DNA of 64,000 bases, from positions 3,782,001 to 3,846,000 of the forward strand of contig NZ_CP129884.1 in assembly GCF_030490285.1 (NCBI RefSeq), in the 5' to 3' direction. The stretch's first letter is position 1; every line of letters starts with the position of its first letter. Origin of the DNA: Methylomonas montana. Its GTDB lineage: Bacteria > Pseudomonadota > Gammaproteobacteria > Methylococcales > Methylomonadaceae. The position numbers and the translations under genes are program-made. Of the stretch, positions 26,976 through 35,684 are shown one piece after another. A model generated the notes under the pieces. The model was not told the DNA's origin and did no database searches. It saw only the letters and a list, made by a program, of their open reading frames with translations.

Positions 26976-27183
26976 GAATTGTTAGAAATGGGGGCGCTCC
27001 CGCATGCCGCGCCGAGCACTGGAGCTTTTGGCGGGAACAGCCCGAAGGGGTGCGGCAGGGATGCCGCACATTGACGAAGGGGCAGGAAGCCCCTTTCGTC
27101 AATCCCCGGCGAAAGCTTCGGCGCGCAGGATATAAGCGGCATCCGGGTGTCTTTTCTTTTGGATACTTTTCTTTGGACAAGCA

Positions 27184-27259
27184 CAAATTCGCCTGGAGCG
27201 AATTTGAATAGCCGATAGGCTGGCCCGCCGGGCGAAGACCAGGGATGGTTTTCGTAGCG
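27184..27259. repeat. Small hairpin element inserted in copy D (first)
   Basis: 76 nt absent from copies A-C. Made of hairpins: CAAATTCGC/GCGAATTTG, AGCC-GATA-GGCT, CCCG-CC-GGG region, and GCGAAGACC/GGTTTTCGT. Homologous in order and sequence to the second insertion at 27283-27348. Confidence 0.7.
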
Positions 27260-27282
27260 AAAGTATCGCGGTTGTCGGTCCG

Positions 27283-27348
27283 ACAAATCGGCAGGATAGC
27301 CGATTTGCATTTACCCGTTAGGGCGAAAAACAAAGATGTTTTTCGTGA
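27283..27348. repeat. Small hairpin element inserted in copy D (second)
   Basis: 66 nt absent from copies A-C. Hairpins CAAATCGGC/GCCGATTTG, CCCG-TTA-GGG region and GCGAAAAAC/GTTTTTCGT. Same layout as 27184-27259 and about as long; it sits in the loop of the pseudoknot stem. Confidence 0.7.
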
Positions 27349-27434
27349 AACCGACATTAAAAACACCTATCGCGATAGCGATTCCAACTCCGACAATCCT
27401 GTCCTGCCGGAAACGCCTATATCGAAATATCCAA

Positions 27435-28790
27435 TCAAGAACTCCCCAACAACCCCAGCGCACTCAAACTCGGCAAAAAGAAATAACTCCCGCCCCGAGT
27501 CGTGACAAACTGCTGAAACCCGCAAACCCGCCGCCGTAATGGTTCATCCTGAATCGTGAAATTGCGGTTCTCCGCTACGCCGCTGCCAATCAACGGGTCG
27601 TCTTCGTCGTACAAGCCGGCAAATTTAACGTTATTGATCCAGGTATGTTGCACAAATTCGAACTGGCGCTCGATATTGGCGTTCAGGCAGATGAACACCA
27701 GGCCGCGATCCTTGCCGTCGTCTTGCGCCGGGTTGTCCAAAAAAGTGCCGTAGCTGCGGCCGCGGCGCAGGATGCGATGGCGGTTGGCGACTTTCAGCGA
27801 TTCTGCTTCGGTAGCGCCCAAACCTACCGCCCGCGGGTTGGCGCGGCGAATGTGCGAGCCCAACGGACAGCCGACACCGTTCGGGTCTTTGGTAAAGTTG
27901 AAGCTGTTGTCGACTTTATTCGGATCGGTATGCTGATGCGGCTCAACCACCGCGCCGCTTTTCCAGCGGCCAACAAATTTGGACGCCAGATAGTCGGCGG
28001 TGATGCCCTGACGAGCGGCCTCTTCTTCCATGAATTTCCAGAAGGCGCCGACATCCTGTTTCAACTGGCGCAACACCAGATAAGTGCCGTTCTTGCCGAA
28101 GGCTTCGCCGGCCGCGCCCAGCCGCGGCAGTTTGGTGAGCTTGCCATCGTATTGATTCGGATAACCCAGCAAAAATTCGCCGGTGGCGATTTCGCCGGCA
28201 CCGATGGTGGTTGGAAAGCCATCCACTATCGGGTCGGAAATGCCGTCGGCAAAGCCGAAATGCTCCACCGAGAAACCTTGCTCGTTTTGCTTTTTCTCGC
28301 CGGCTTCCAAACGCTGCACCACGCTTAAACCGGCGCCTTTAAAGGCTTTTTCATGATATTTGCGGCTGGCGTTGTGAATGGCGTCATCCTTGGAAAACAG
28401 GATGAATAACACGTCCACCAAGCTGGCTTCGTTGCCCCAGTCCCACTTGCTCGGATCGTTGATGCCGCGGTCGCCAAGTAACGCGGAACGATGTTCGGAA
28501 TGCATGCCTTCCCGGAATGACAGCTCAAAACTGTCCAAACTGCCTTGATCCAGTTGCAGTTTTTCGAAACCGGAATAACTGATCGCCAGGTTCAGGCGGT
28601 TTTCGGTTTCCTCGGTGGGTTTATCCGCGCCGTGGCTGATCTGGTTTTGTTCGACCAGGTTTTTTAGCCAGGGTTTGGTCTTGGCGGCATCGTCGATTTT
28701 CAACAGATAATAACTACAACTGGCCATGTACTTGTTGTAGCCGCTAAACACGATACCTTGAACGTCTTCTAATTTTTCTATGGTGGTCAT
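27435..28790 (-). CDS. DyP-type heme peroxidase
   Basis: 451 aa. Dye-decolorizing peroxidase: the G-x-x-D-G motif is F-G-F-A-D-G-I-S-D-P near residue 178; the proximal His is likely in E-P-H-Q-H-T-D near 285; the distal Arg is in G-S-H-I-R-R-A-N-P-R near 310. The size fits the longer classes (C/D) rather than the 300-aa class B. No signal peptide, so probably cytoplasmic. Third gene of an operon behind the GST-P450 fusion and a membrane protein (13-nt gap to the latter). Confidence 0.92.
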   Translation of the reverse strand: MTTIEKLEDVQGIVFSGYNKYMASCSYYLLKIDDAAKTKPWLKNLVEQNQISHGADKPTEETENRLNLAISYSGFEKLQLDQGSLDSFELSFREGMHSEHRSALLGDRGINDPSKWDWGNEASLVDVLFILFSKDDAIHNASRKYHEKAFKGAGLSVVQRLEAGEKKQNEQGFSVEHFGFADGISDPIVDGFPTTIGAGEIATGEFLLGYPNQYDGKLTKLPRLGAAGEAFGKNGTYLVLRQLKQDVGAFWKFMEEEAARQGITADYLASKFVGRWKSGAVVEPHQHTDPNKVDNSFNFTKDPNGVGCPLGSHIRRANPRAVGLGATEAESLKVANRHRILRRGRSYGTFLDNPAQDDGKDRGLVFICLNANIERQFEFVQHTWINNVKFAGLYDEDDPLIGSGVAENRNFTIQDEPLRRRVCGFQQFVTTRGGSYFFLPSLSALGLLGSS

Positions 28791-28803
28791 TGTGAGAACC
28801 CTT

Positions 28804-30108
28804 TTATAAGCATTTCAGCCATGCAGCCAGATTGGAAGTGGAAAATAAGCCTTCGTGAATCGCCCGATTATTGGCGATATTTTTGACCGACAAGTCGGTA
28901 TAAGCGCTATACCAGACCAGTTCGGCCAATTGGCTGTTTCTGGCGAAATTTTTAAAACGTTGTTCGTCGCGGGAGCCGCCGCGCAAGGCCAGCCATTGGG
29001 TATCCGGGAAGCCGCGATCGGTGCCCAACTGGGTATTGCTCCACACCGCCGTCAAGCCGACGCTGGCATGATCGATAAACTCGCCCAGGTAGTTTTCCCA
29101 GCTGCCGTCGTAATTGCTCATGAACAGCAAACGCTTGTTGCCGGGCAGGATCACCCAGCGCGCGAAATGGATGGTGACGATACCACTCAGATCGCCCTTG
29201 GTCGCCACCAGCTTGGCCACCAGATTGATACCGGCCAGCACTACTTTCAACGTGGTCAGCCTGAACCAGCCCGGCTTGATCTCGATGACGCTGGTCAGAT
29301 GGTTTTGTAACTGCCGGTCCTCGACCCGTTGAATGGCTTTCATCTGCTCGTATACCACCCAGGGCTTGTCGTCCTGTTTGTCGCGCATCTCGTGCCAGCG
29401 CAACACCACCGCGAACGCGACGCCGACGATCAACACGATCACCGCCAGAAATTCCACTAACGGCCCAAACAAGCCGAAAAAACCGCCCAGCAATAAAATG
29501 CCCAACACTGCCAGCAAGCCGTTGAAAATCATCTGGCCGGCGCTGTTCAAAAACGGTTGCGGTGTAGGCTTATTGATGCTACCCAAGTGTTTGACGATAT
29601 CGGCGTGAATCGCCGCCGGCTGCTTGGCCGACAGTGCATCCCGATGGGCATCGATATAGTCTTCGACGCGTTGGCGGATTTGCTGCTGTTCGTAGATGCC
29701 GTTGCGGGTCTGGCCCGGATGCGCCACGTAAAAGGCATTGGCGCCGTAATCGTTACTTAGCAGATAGTCGGCCAATTGACCGGCGTTATTGCCCGGATAG
29801 CCCTTGCAACAGCTGTACACGGTATCGACGAACTCCGGATTGCCGGCGATCAAGTCCTTGATAAATTGCTTGACGTCGCCGTCAATATTGGCCTCGAACG
29901 CCAGCAAGGCCGGCTCGCCGGTTTCGACCTCGGACGGATGCGAACCTGGGATGACGAAAAAAGTGCAATAGTGCAGTTGTTGGTAATTGGCGAATTTAAT
30001 CACCGGATTGTTTTTGATATCCGTGCCTATCGGCGCCAGATAGTCTTGCAGTTTTTTCTGCTGATCCGGCAATATTTCCGTGATCACAGTCATGGGATTT
30101 TGTTGCAT
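28804..30108 (-). CDS. Membrane protein with duplicated domain, in P450/DyP operon
   Basis: 434 aa; ATG 30108 with AGAGGA upstream. Two hydrophobic helices at about residues 190-235 separate two soluble halves. Each half has a like segment: first H-Y-C-T-F-F-V-I-P-G then L-L-A-F-E-A-N-I-D-G-D-x-x-x-F-I; second H-F-A-R-W-V-I-L-P-G then L-L-F-M-S-N-Y-D-G-S-x-x-x-Y-L. This suggests a duplicated ferredoxin-like fold (compare DyP half-domains), though I do not know the family. Between the P450 fusion (41-nt gap) and DyP. Confidence 0.8.
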   Translation of the reverse strand: MQQNPMTVITEILPDQQKKLQDYLAPIGTDIKNNPVIKFANYQQLHYCTFFVIPGSHPSEVETGEPALLAFEANIDGDVKQFIKDLIAGNPEFVDTVYSCCKGYPGNNAGQLADYLLSNDYGANAFYVAHPGQTRNGIYEQQQIRQRVEDYIDAHRDALSAKQPAAIHADIVKHLGSINKPTPQPFLNSAGQMIFNGLLAVLGILLLGGFFGLFGPLVEFLAVIVLIVGVAFAVVLRWHEMRDKQDDKPWVVYEQMKAIQRVEDRQLQNHLTSVIEIKPGWFRLTTLKVVLAGINLVAKLVATKGDLSGIVTIHFARWVILPGNKRLLFMSNYDGSWENYLGEFIDHASVGLTAVWSNTQLGTDRGFPDTQWLALRGGSRDEQRFKNFARNSQLAELVWYSAYTDLSVKNIANNRAIHEGLFSTSNLAAWLKCL

Positions 30109-30149
30109 ACACGCGTCCTCTTGAAATTATTATCGTGCCAATGAAGGAT

Positions 30150-32186
30150 TTACCGATCGAAACTCAGTACAAACTGATCGGGAAACGGTCCGTCATACAG
30201 AATGCCGCTGGTTTTTCTTAAATTATTCAAGCGCAGCAAACTGCCTACTATCATCGGAATTTGAATCCGATTGATATATTCGCCAAAGCAGCGATGCATG
30301 CCGTCGCCAAAATGCAGATAACGGTCCAGCGATCTATCGGTACGCACGCTGAGCGGATCGGGCCAAGCGCTTTCGTCAAACATCGCCGATGCGGTGAATG
30401 CAAACACTTCGCAGCCTTGGGGAATAGATACGCCGGCAATCTCGGCGCCGTTTTTGCAATGCCGGCGCATCGCCGCCGCCATCGTGTTGAAGCGAAACAC
30501 ATCGAAACACAGTTGCAGCAACTGTTCCTCGTCGTCGACCAACTTCCTGGCGCGTTGCAACACCTCGGGCCTGTCGAGCAGCAATTCGACGATCAGCGTG
30601 CTGGACATCGAGGTGGTATCCAGCGCACCGACGATCAAGCCGGAGATGTTGCGGCGGATACCATCGTCATCCAGATCGTGCTCGCCGTCCAGTCCCATCT
30701 TGATCAGCCGCGACAGAAAATCCTCGAACGCTTCGCCTTGTTGGATGCGTTGTCGGCGCTCGGCGATCAGGTTCAATAGATAAGGCCCCAGCTCGCGGAA
30801 CGATTGCTCGGCGGTGATTTGTATGCTGCGGTCGTTGCTCAGGTTCAAAAACAGATCGTGAAACAAGGAACGCATCCAGCGCATCATCGTCACTTCGTCC
30901 GGCCCCGGTACGCCGAGGTAATCGCGGATGAAGCGCCGCGCCACCGGGCGGGCCAATTGCGACACCATATCGATCCTACCTACCGGTAAGGCCGCCTGAA
31001 TCATATCTTCGCAATGCTGGCGCGCAATGCGGCGGATCAGCTGATCCTCGCCAGGCTTGATCACCCGCCGCAACGCGCCCTGTTCTTTGCTATAGGTTTC
31101 CGAGCGATCCATCCCCAGGAAGAACGGCCCGTTCAGGCGCTGCATGTTGGGCGCGTTGATTTCGGCAATGGTAAATTCGGTATCGCGCGCCAGCGTCTCG
31201 CGCACATCGCTGTCGCGGGTCACCAAGGCCCGTTTACCGAGCACCAACACCGGCTTATGTTTACGCAGCAATCCGAACAACACTCGCTGCACCGCGGCAC
31301 CGGTCAACATTGCAACGCCGCGCGCCAGATAGTAACTGACGATATTTTGCGGCGTGGTGGAGGTGGGGTGATGGTCGAGTGCCGCTTGCGGTGCCGGTCT
31401 GTGCTCTCGGTACATTTTCAGCGCCAAGGCGCCGGTCGCTGTGTTGCGCAGCTGCGCGGAGAAGTCTTTATAGGCTTGCGGCAATGCATCGAAGGGCAAC
31501 TGATCGCCGCCGTATTGCGCCGGCAGGACCACCGGCGCTGACAGGGCCGCCAGGCAATAATCGGCGATGCTGGGCTTATCGCCCAGCAGATAAGCTCTGC
31601 CGTCCGCCAGCAATGCGTCGATCTCGGCGAATATCGCTTCGATCTGCCTTTTACTGGGCTCGGCCTGGCCCGGATCGGCTGGCAAGTTTTTTTGCATGGT
31701 TTGGCTGATCCAGGGATAGGCTTTATCCAGGATCAGTTTTTGCCAGCCCGGTACTCGCCGGCTCCAGACCGGCAACAACAGATCCTTGTGAGGTAACAGC
31801 ATCGAATAACCGTAATTGCGGGTCGCCAAACTGAATTTATCCAGCAGCAACTCTAACAATCGATCGGTCTTTGCCCGGCCATCCGCATCGTCGGGATACA
31901 AGCGCAGCTCGGCAGGCAAGCGGGCGTCGATGTACTCCAACGACGCCCGCAAACTGGATAAGGTCGCTTCGCTAGTGACCAGCGCCGGCATTGCCGAGGC
32001 GCTGGCGCCAGCCAGTTTGAAGGTCAATAAATGTATGACCGGGCCATTGTATTGTTCGCAATACGGCACACCGCCGCGATCCAACATCCAGCGCACCAGT
32101 TCGCAAATATGGGATACCGGTATCGTCAACAAACGATATGGCTGCTTGGATTTAAGGCCTCGCCTCGAGTTTCCGGGTTTTATCAT
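30150..32186 (-). CDS. GST-like / cytochrome P450 fusion protein
   Basis: 678 aa. Residues about 15-260 look like a GST (thioredoxin-like part, then helical part with Y-L-L-G-D-K-P-S-I-A-D-Y-C-L). Residues about 285-678 are a P450: I-helix G-A-L-D-T-T at 520-525, heme-binding F-G-D-G-M-H-R-C-F-G with Cys633. The usual K-helix E-x-x-R is D-V-F-R (562-565), a rare change. No signal peptide. First gene of the operon with the duplicated membrane protein and DyP; all three could act together on a lipid or hydroperoxide, by inference only. Confidence 0.88.
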   Translation of the reverse strand: MIKPGNSRRGLKSKQPYRLLTIPVSHICELVRWMLDRGGVPYCEQYNGPVIHLLTFKLAGASASAMPALVTSEATLSSLRASLEYIDARLPAELRLYPDDADGRAKTDRLLELLLDKFSLATRNYGYSMLLPHKDLLLPVWSRRVPGWQKLILDKAYPWISQTMQKNLPADPGQAEPSKRQIEAIFAEIDALLADGRAYLLGDKPSIADYCLAALSAPVVLPAQYGGDQLPFDALPQAYKDFSAQLRNTATGALALKMYREHRPAPQAALDHHPTSTTPQNIVSYYLARGVAMLTGAAVQRVLFGLLRKHKPVLVLGKRALVTRDSDVRETLARDTEFTIAEINAPNMQRLNGPFFLGMDRSETYSKEQGALRRVIKPGEDQLIRRIARQHCEDMIQAALPVGRIDMVSQLARPVARRFIRDYLGVPGPDEVTMMRWMRSLFHDLFLNLSNDRSIQITAEQSFRELGPYLLNLIAERRQRIQQGEAFEDFLSRLIKMGLDGEHDLDDDGIRRNISGLIVGALDTTSMSSTLIVELLLDRPEVLQRARKLVDDEEQLLQLCFDVFRFNTMAAAMRRHCKNGAEIAGVSIPQGCEVFAFTASAMFDESAWPDPLSVRTDRSLDRYLHFGDGMHRCFGEYINRIQIPMIVGSLLRLNNLRKTSGILYDGPFPDQFVLSFDR

Positions 32187-32649
32187 GTTTCCTACCTCTT
32201 GCTTTCTATTGTTATTGTTTTAATGCGACAACTCGGTGCCCCACACCTAGCGCGGCTGCACCGGTCAGGCTTGGAGACCTGCAACCGGGCGCTGGACAAG
32301 CATCCAAATAGTCTGCTTAAGCCCGCCGTTGTCGAGCAGGGCTACCATTGATAATGCATCGATCATGCAAATACCAAGCTATAGGGGAACATCAATAATA
32401 GACCAATCGTAACTAATTGAAATAAAAAGCTAAAGACAAAATGTTGTTTAGCAACAACCGTGCCTAAAATGCGAATCTCATCACAAAACCTAGTTTCCAG
32501 CTCATTTTTGATCCTAACAAACGGGAACTGTCGATACCTCCGCTTAACACCCGTCTCAACTTAGAACTTTACTCCGCCACCCTTAATCATTTTGTCATTT
32601 GCCGCTGCTTTAATCGGGGCCTCAACAAAATAGCCCAGGAGTCATATCC
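32187..32649. other. Intergenic stretch between divergent genes
   Basis: About 460 bp between the P450 operon (- strand) and phoD (+ strand). It must carry both promoters. No strong sigma-70 pair was seen; TTGTCAT at 32592-32598 could be half of a Pho box but the other half is poor. Confidence 0.5.
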
Positions 32650-34254
32650 ATGCACCGTGCAATGAAAAACTCTCATTCCTTTATCAAGCCGATCAATCTG
32701 ACATTGGCCATCGCCGGATTATTGATCCTTGCCCCGGCGGTCCACGCCGAAAGCGGCGACATTCCGCAAATGGAACAAGGCATCCAGATCGGCGACTTGG
32801 CACCGGGACGGGCAATGATCTGGAGCCGCGCCGACCGCCCGGCGCGAATGATGGTGGAATACGCCTATAACCCGCAATTCGCCGATGCCGTGACGATCCG
32901 CGGAGCTTATGCACTGGCGGAAACCGACTTTACCGCGCGTCAAGATTTGACCGGCCTGCCCGAAGGCCAGGATGTCTACGTTAAAGTCTGGTTTGAAGAT
33001 TTAACAAACGCGCGCGGTAAAAGTGAGCCTGTTGCAGGCCACTTCCATACCATCGGCAAGCGCGACGATATCCGCTTCGTCTGGGGCGGCGACACCGCCG
33101 GCCAAGGCTGGGGTATCAACGTAAGCTTCGGCGGCATGAAAATCTACGAAACCATGCGCCAAGTGCAACCGCAGTTCTTCATTCAAAGCGGCGACAACGT
33201 CTATTCGGACGGTCCGATTCCGGACAGCAAGCTTGCCGAGAACGGCCAGGTCTGGACTAACCTGGTGACGCCGGAAGTGAGTAAAGTCGCGGAAACCCTG
33301 GCCGAATTCCGCGGCCGCTACAAATACAATTTACTGGACGAAAATCTGCGCCGCTTCAATGCCGAAGTCCCGCAAATCTGGCAATGGGACGACCATGAAG
33401 TGGTCAACAACTGGTCGGATTCCAAAGACCTGAGCAACGATCCCCGTTACACCGAAAAAAATGTGCCGACGCTGATTGCCCGCGCCACGCAAGCCTTCCA
33501 CGAATACGCGCCGCTACGCCGCCACGATGCCGAAGAATCCGAACGCGTCTACCGGAAAATCTCCTATGGCAAGCTGCTGGATGTGTTTGTGATCGATATG
33601 CGCAGCTATCGCGGCCCCAACACCGCTAACCTGCAAACCCAGGAAAGCGCCGAAACCGCCTTCCTCGGCGCAGAACAACTGGCTTGGTTGCAAGACGAAC
33701 TGAAACATTCCAAAGCCACCTGGAAAGTCATCTCAGCGGACATGCCGATTGGTTTGAATATCGGCGACGGCAACAATGCTCAAGGCCAAGCGCGCTGGGA
33801 AGCGGTTGCCAACGGCAACGACGGCCCGGCCGCCGGCCGCGAACTGGAGATGGCTAGGTTGCTGAAATTCATCAAGCACGAGCAAATCCACAACATCGTC
33901 TGGCTGACCGCCGACGTGCATTACGCGGCGGCGCATTATTACGATCCGACGAAAGCCGCGTCCAAGGACTTTGCACCGTTTTGGGAATTCGTCGCCGGCC
34001 CGTTGAACGCAGGTTCCTTCGGCCCAAACAGCACCGACGGCACTTTCGGTCCGCAAGTGGCGTTTTATAAAGCGCCGCCGGCTGGCCAAGTCAATCTATC
34101 GCCTTACGCCGGATTGCAGTTCTTCGGCGAAGTCAATATCGACAAGAAAAGCCGAGCGATGACGGTGGACTTGAAAGACATCGATGGCGCCGTGGTGTTC
34201 AGCAAAACGCTGCCGGCCGAAGCGGAACACGAACACGAGCACGACCGCGACTAA
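32650..34254 (+). CDS. phoD: PhoD-like alkaline phosphatase / phosphodiesterase, secreted
   Basis: 534 aa. N-terminal hydrophobic segment ending in A-V-H-A-E (signal peptide). A short beta domain follows (about 40-140), then a metallophosphatase core: W-G-G-D-T-A-G, Q-S-G-D-N-V-Y-S-D, W-D-D-H-E-V-V-N-N and T-A-D-V-H-Y-A-A, the metal-binding blocks of PhoD. Releases phosphate from organic esters in the periplasm or outside. ATG 32671 (M-K-N-S-H-S) is an alternative start. Likely one transcript with glpQ downstream (65-nt gap). Confidence 0.88.
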   Translation: MHRAMKNSHSFIKPINLTLAIAGLLILAPAVHAESGDIPQMEQGIQIGDLAPGRAMIWSRADRPARMMVEYAYNPQFADAVTIRGAYALAETDFTARQDLTGLPEGQDVYVKVWFEDLTNARGKSEPVAGHFHTIGKRDDIRFVWGGDTAGQGWGINVSFGGMKIYETMRQVQPQFFIQSGDNVYSDGPIPDSKLAENGQVWTNLVTPEVSKVAETLAEFRGRYKYNLLDENLRRFNAEVPQIWQWDDHEVVNNWSDSKDLSNDPRYTEKNVPTLIARATQAFHEYAPLRRHDAEESERVYRKISYGKLLDVFVIDMRSYRGPNTANLQTQESAETAFLGAEQLAWLQDELKHSKATWKVISADMPIGLNIGDGNNAQGQARWEAVANGNDGPAAGRELEMARLLKFIKHEQIHNIVWLTADVHYAAAHYYDPTKAASKDFAPFWEFVAGPLNAGSFGPNSTDGTFGPQVAFYKAPPAGQVNLSPYAGLQFFGEVNIDKKSRAMTVDLKDIDGAVVFSKTLPAEAEHEHEHDRD

Positions 34255-34319
34255 AGCAGGCTGCCGGGTAAACTTCGGCCAGCCCGGCATTCTTTCTCGC
34301 CAAGTAACGCAACCTCAAA

Positions 34320-35588
34320 ATGATAGGAATACTCTCCATGTTAAAACCTTGCCACAAACCCACCATGTTGACAGTCGCCATGTTGGCTATACTGACCGCT
34401 CAAGGCAGCGCCAACGCGCGGCCGCATAGCGAACACCACGAGCATCACGACATGAGTCCTCTCGTCATCGGCCATCGCGGCGCAGCTGGTTATCGTCCGG
34501 AACACACCCTGGAAGGCTATGCCTTGGCGATCGAAATGGGCGCCGACTTCATCGAGCCCGACCTGGTATTGACCAAGGACGGCCATATGATCGCCCGCCA
34601 CGAGCCGATGATAGGCGCCACCACCAACGTCGCCAGCCATCCGGAATTCGCCGACCGCAAAGCCAAGCGCCTGGTGGATGGTGTCGAATACAACGACTGG
34701 TTCGCCAGCGATTTCACGCTGAAAGAAATCAAAACCCTGCGCGCCGTGCAAGCCCGCGCCGACCGCGATCAGCAATACAACGGCCTATACCAAATCCCTA
34801 CGCTCAACGAAGTGATCGCGTTAGCTAAAAGCCAAAGCAAAGTAACTGGCCGCCCCATAGGCATCTATCCCGAAATCAAACACTCCACCTATCACGCCAC
34901 GTTGATTGGCGCCAACCAAAAACCTTTGTTCGGTGCGAACCTCTTTGAAAACAAGCTACTGAAAAAATTGCATCAAGCATACGGCAACAGCGCCTGCGCG
35001 CCGGTATTCATCCAGTCTTTCGAAGTCGGCAACCTGCAATACCTGAGTCACTACACCGACATCAAACTAGTGCAATTGATTGATGCCGACGATGTCAACG
35101 CCGACGGTTCGATCTCGTTAGTGCCACCGTACAAACAACCCTACGACTTCGTCGTGAAAGGCGATCCGCGCACCTTCGCCGATTTGCTGAGCAATGACGG
35201 TCTGGATTTCGTCAAATCCTATGCCGACGCTATCGGCCCCTGGAAACCTTATCTGCTTAAAACCGTAGCCGACGGCATAGACCGCAACGGCGACGGCAAA
35301 ATCACCATCAACGACCGCCGCGTCGACGGCAGTACCGGCGTCGTGGAACTAGCGCACGACAAAGGTTTGTTGGTTCATACCTGGACTTTTCGTAACGATG
35401 CCAGCGGTTACGGCTTCACCGACCCCAAGCAGGAAATGACTTATTACTTTGATCTGGGTGTCGACGGCTTGTTTACCGACTTCACCGACACCGGCGTCGC
35501 CGCACGTGAAGCGTCGGTCAATGCCGACCACGGCAGTCAGCAGCAACAATGCACGCGTGCCGATGATCATGATGACCGCGCGCAGTAA
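34320..35588 (+). CDS. glpQ: Glycerophosphodiester phosphodiesterase, secreted
   Basis: 422 aa (or 416 from ATG 34338, M-L-K-P-C-H-K). Signal peptide ending near S-A-N-A. Catalytic H-R-G-A-A-G-Y-x-P-E-H-T with E-P-D and the second His (A-R-H-E-P) are present. A D-R-N-G-D-G-K-I-T-I-N-D loop near residue 320 looks like a calcium-binding EF loop. Cleaves glycerophosphodiesters to glycerol-3-phosphate. Its neighbour phoD suggests joint use of organic phosphorus. Confidence 0.92.
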   Translation: MIGILSMLKPCHKPTMLTVAMLAILTAQGSANARPHSEHHEHHDMSPLVIGHRGAAGYRPEHTLEGYALAIEMGADFIEPDLVLTKDGHMIARHEPMIGATTNVASHPEFADRKAKRLVDGVEYNDWFASDFTLKEIKTLRAVQARADRDQQYNGLYQIPTLNEVIALAKSQSKVTGRPIGIYPEIKHSTYHATLIGANQKPLFGANLFENKLLKKLHQAYGNSACAPVFIQSFEVGNLQYLSHYTDIKLVQLIDADDVNADGSISLVPPYKQPYDFVVKGDPRTFADLLSNDGLDFVKSYADAIGPWKPYLLKTVADGIDRNGDGKITINDRRVDGSTGVVELAHDKGLLVHTWTFRNDASGYGFTDPKQEMTYYFDLGVDGLFTDFTDTGVAAREASVNADHGSQQQQCTRADDHDDRAQ

Positions 35589-35684
35589 CTTATGATAATG
35601 GCCTAAACTAAAAGCCATCTGCTTTGCCGAAAGGCCACGTTACCGTCATTCCCGTTAACGTGGCATCAGGCGATTTCTGATTTG

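Larger units (their letters stand above)
26996..27375 (-). repeat. Structured dispersed repeat, copy D (inverted, with two insertions)
   Basis: Reverse orientation. Keeps the GTGCGGC/GCCGCAC hairpin, the GACGAA..GGGGC hairpin (about 27073-27104), the CTTTTCTTTGGACAAGC arm and the first hairpin ATCGC/GCGAT. It is longer than the others (about 380 bp), because extra DNA lies in the loop of the long A/T hairpin (27184-27259) and in the pseudoknot loop (27283-27348). The pseudoknot and long hairpin are therefore broken in this copy. Confidence 0.85.

Noticed and set aside
32581..32598. Possible Pho box before phoD
   Set aside because: TTGTCAT fits one half-site, but the other half (CCTTAAT) matches only four of seven bases.
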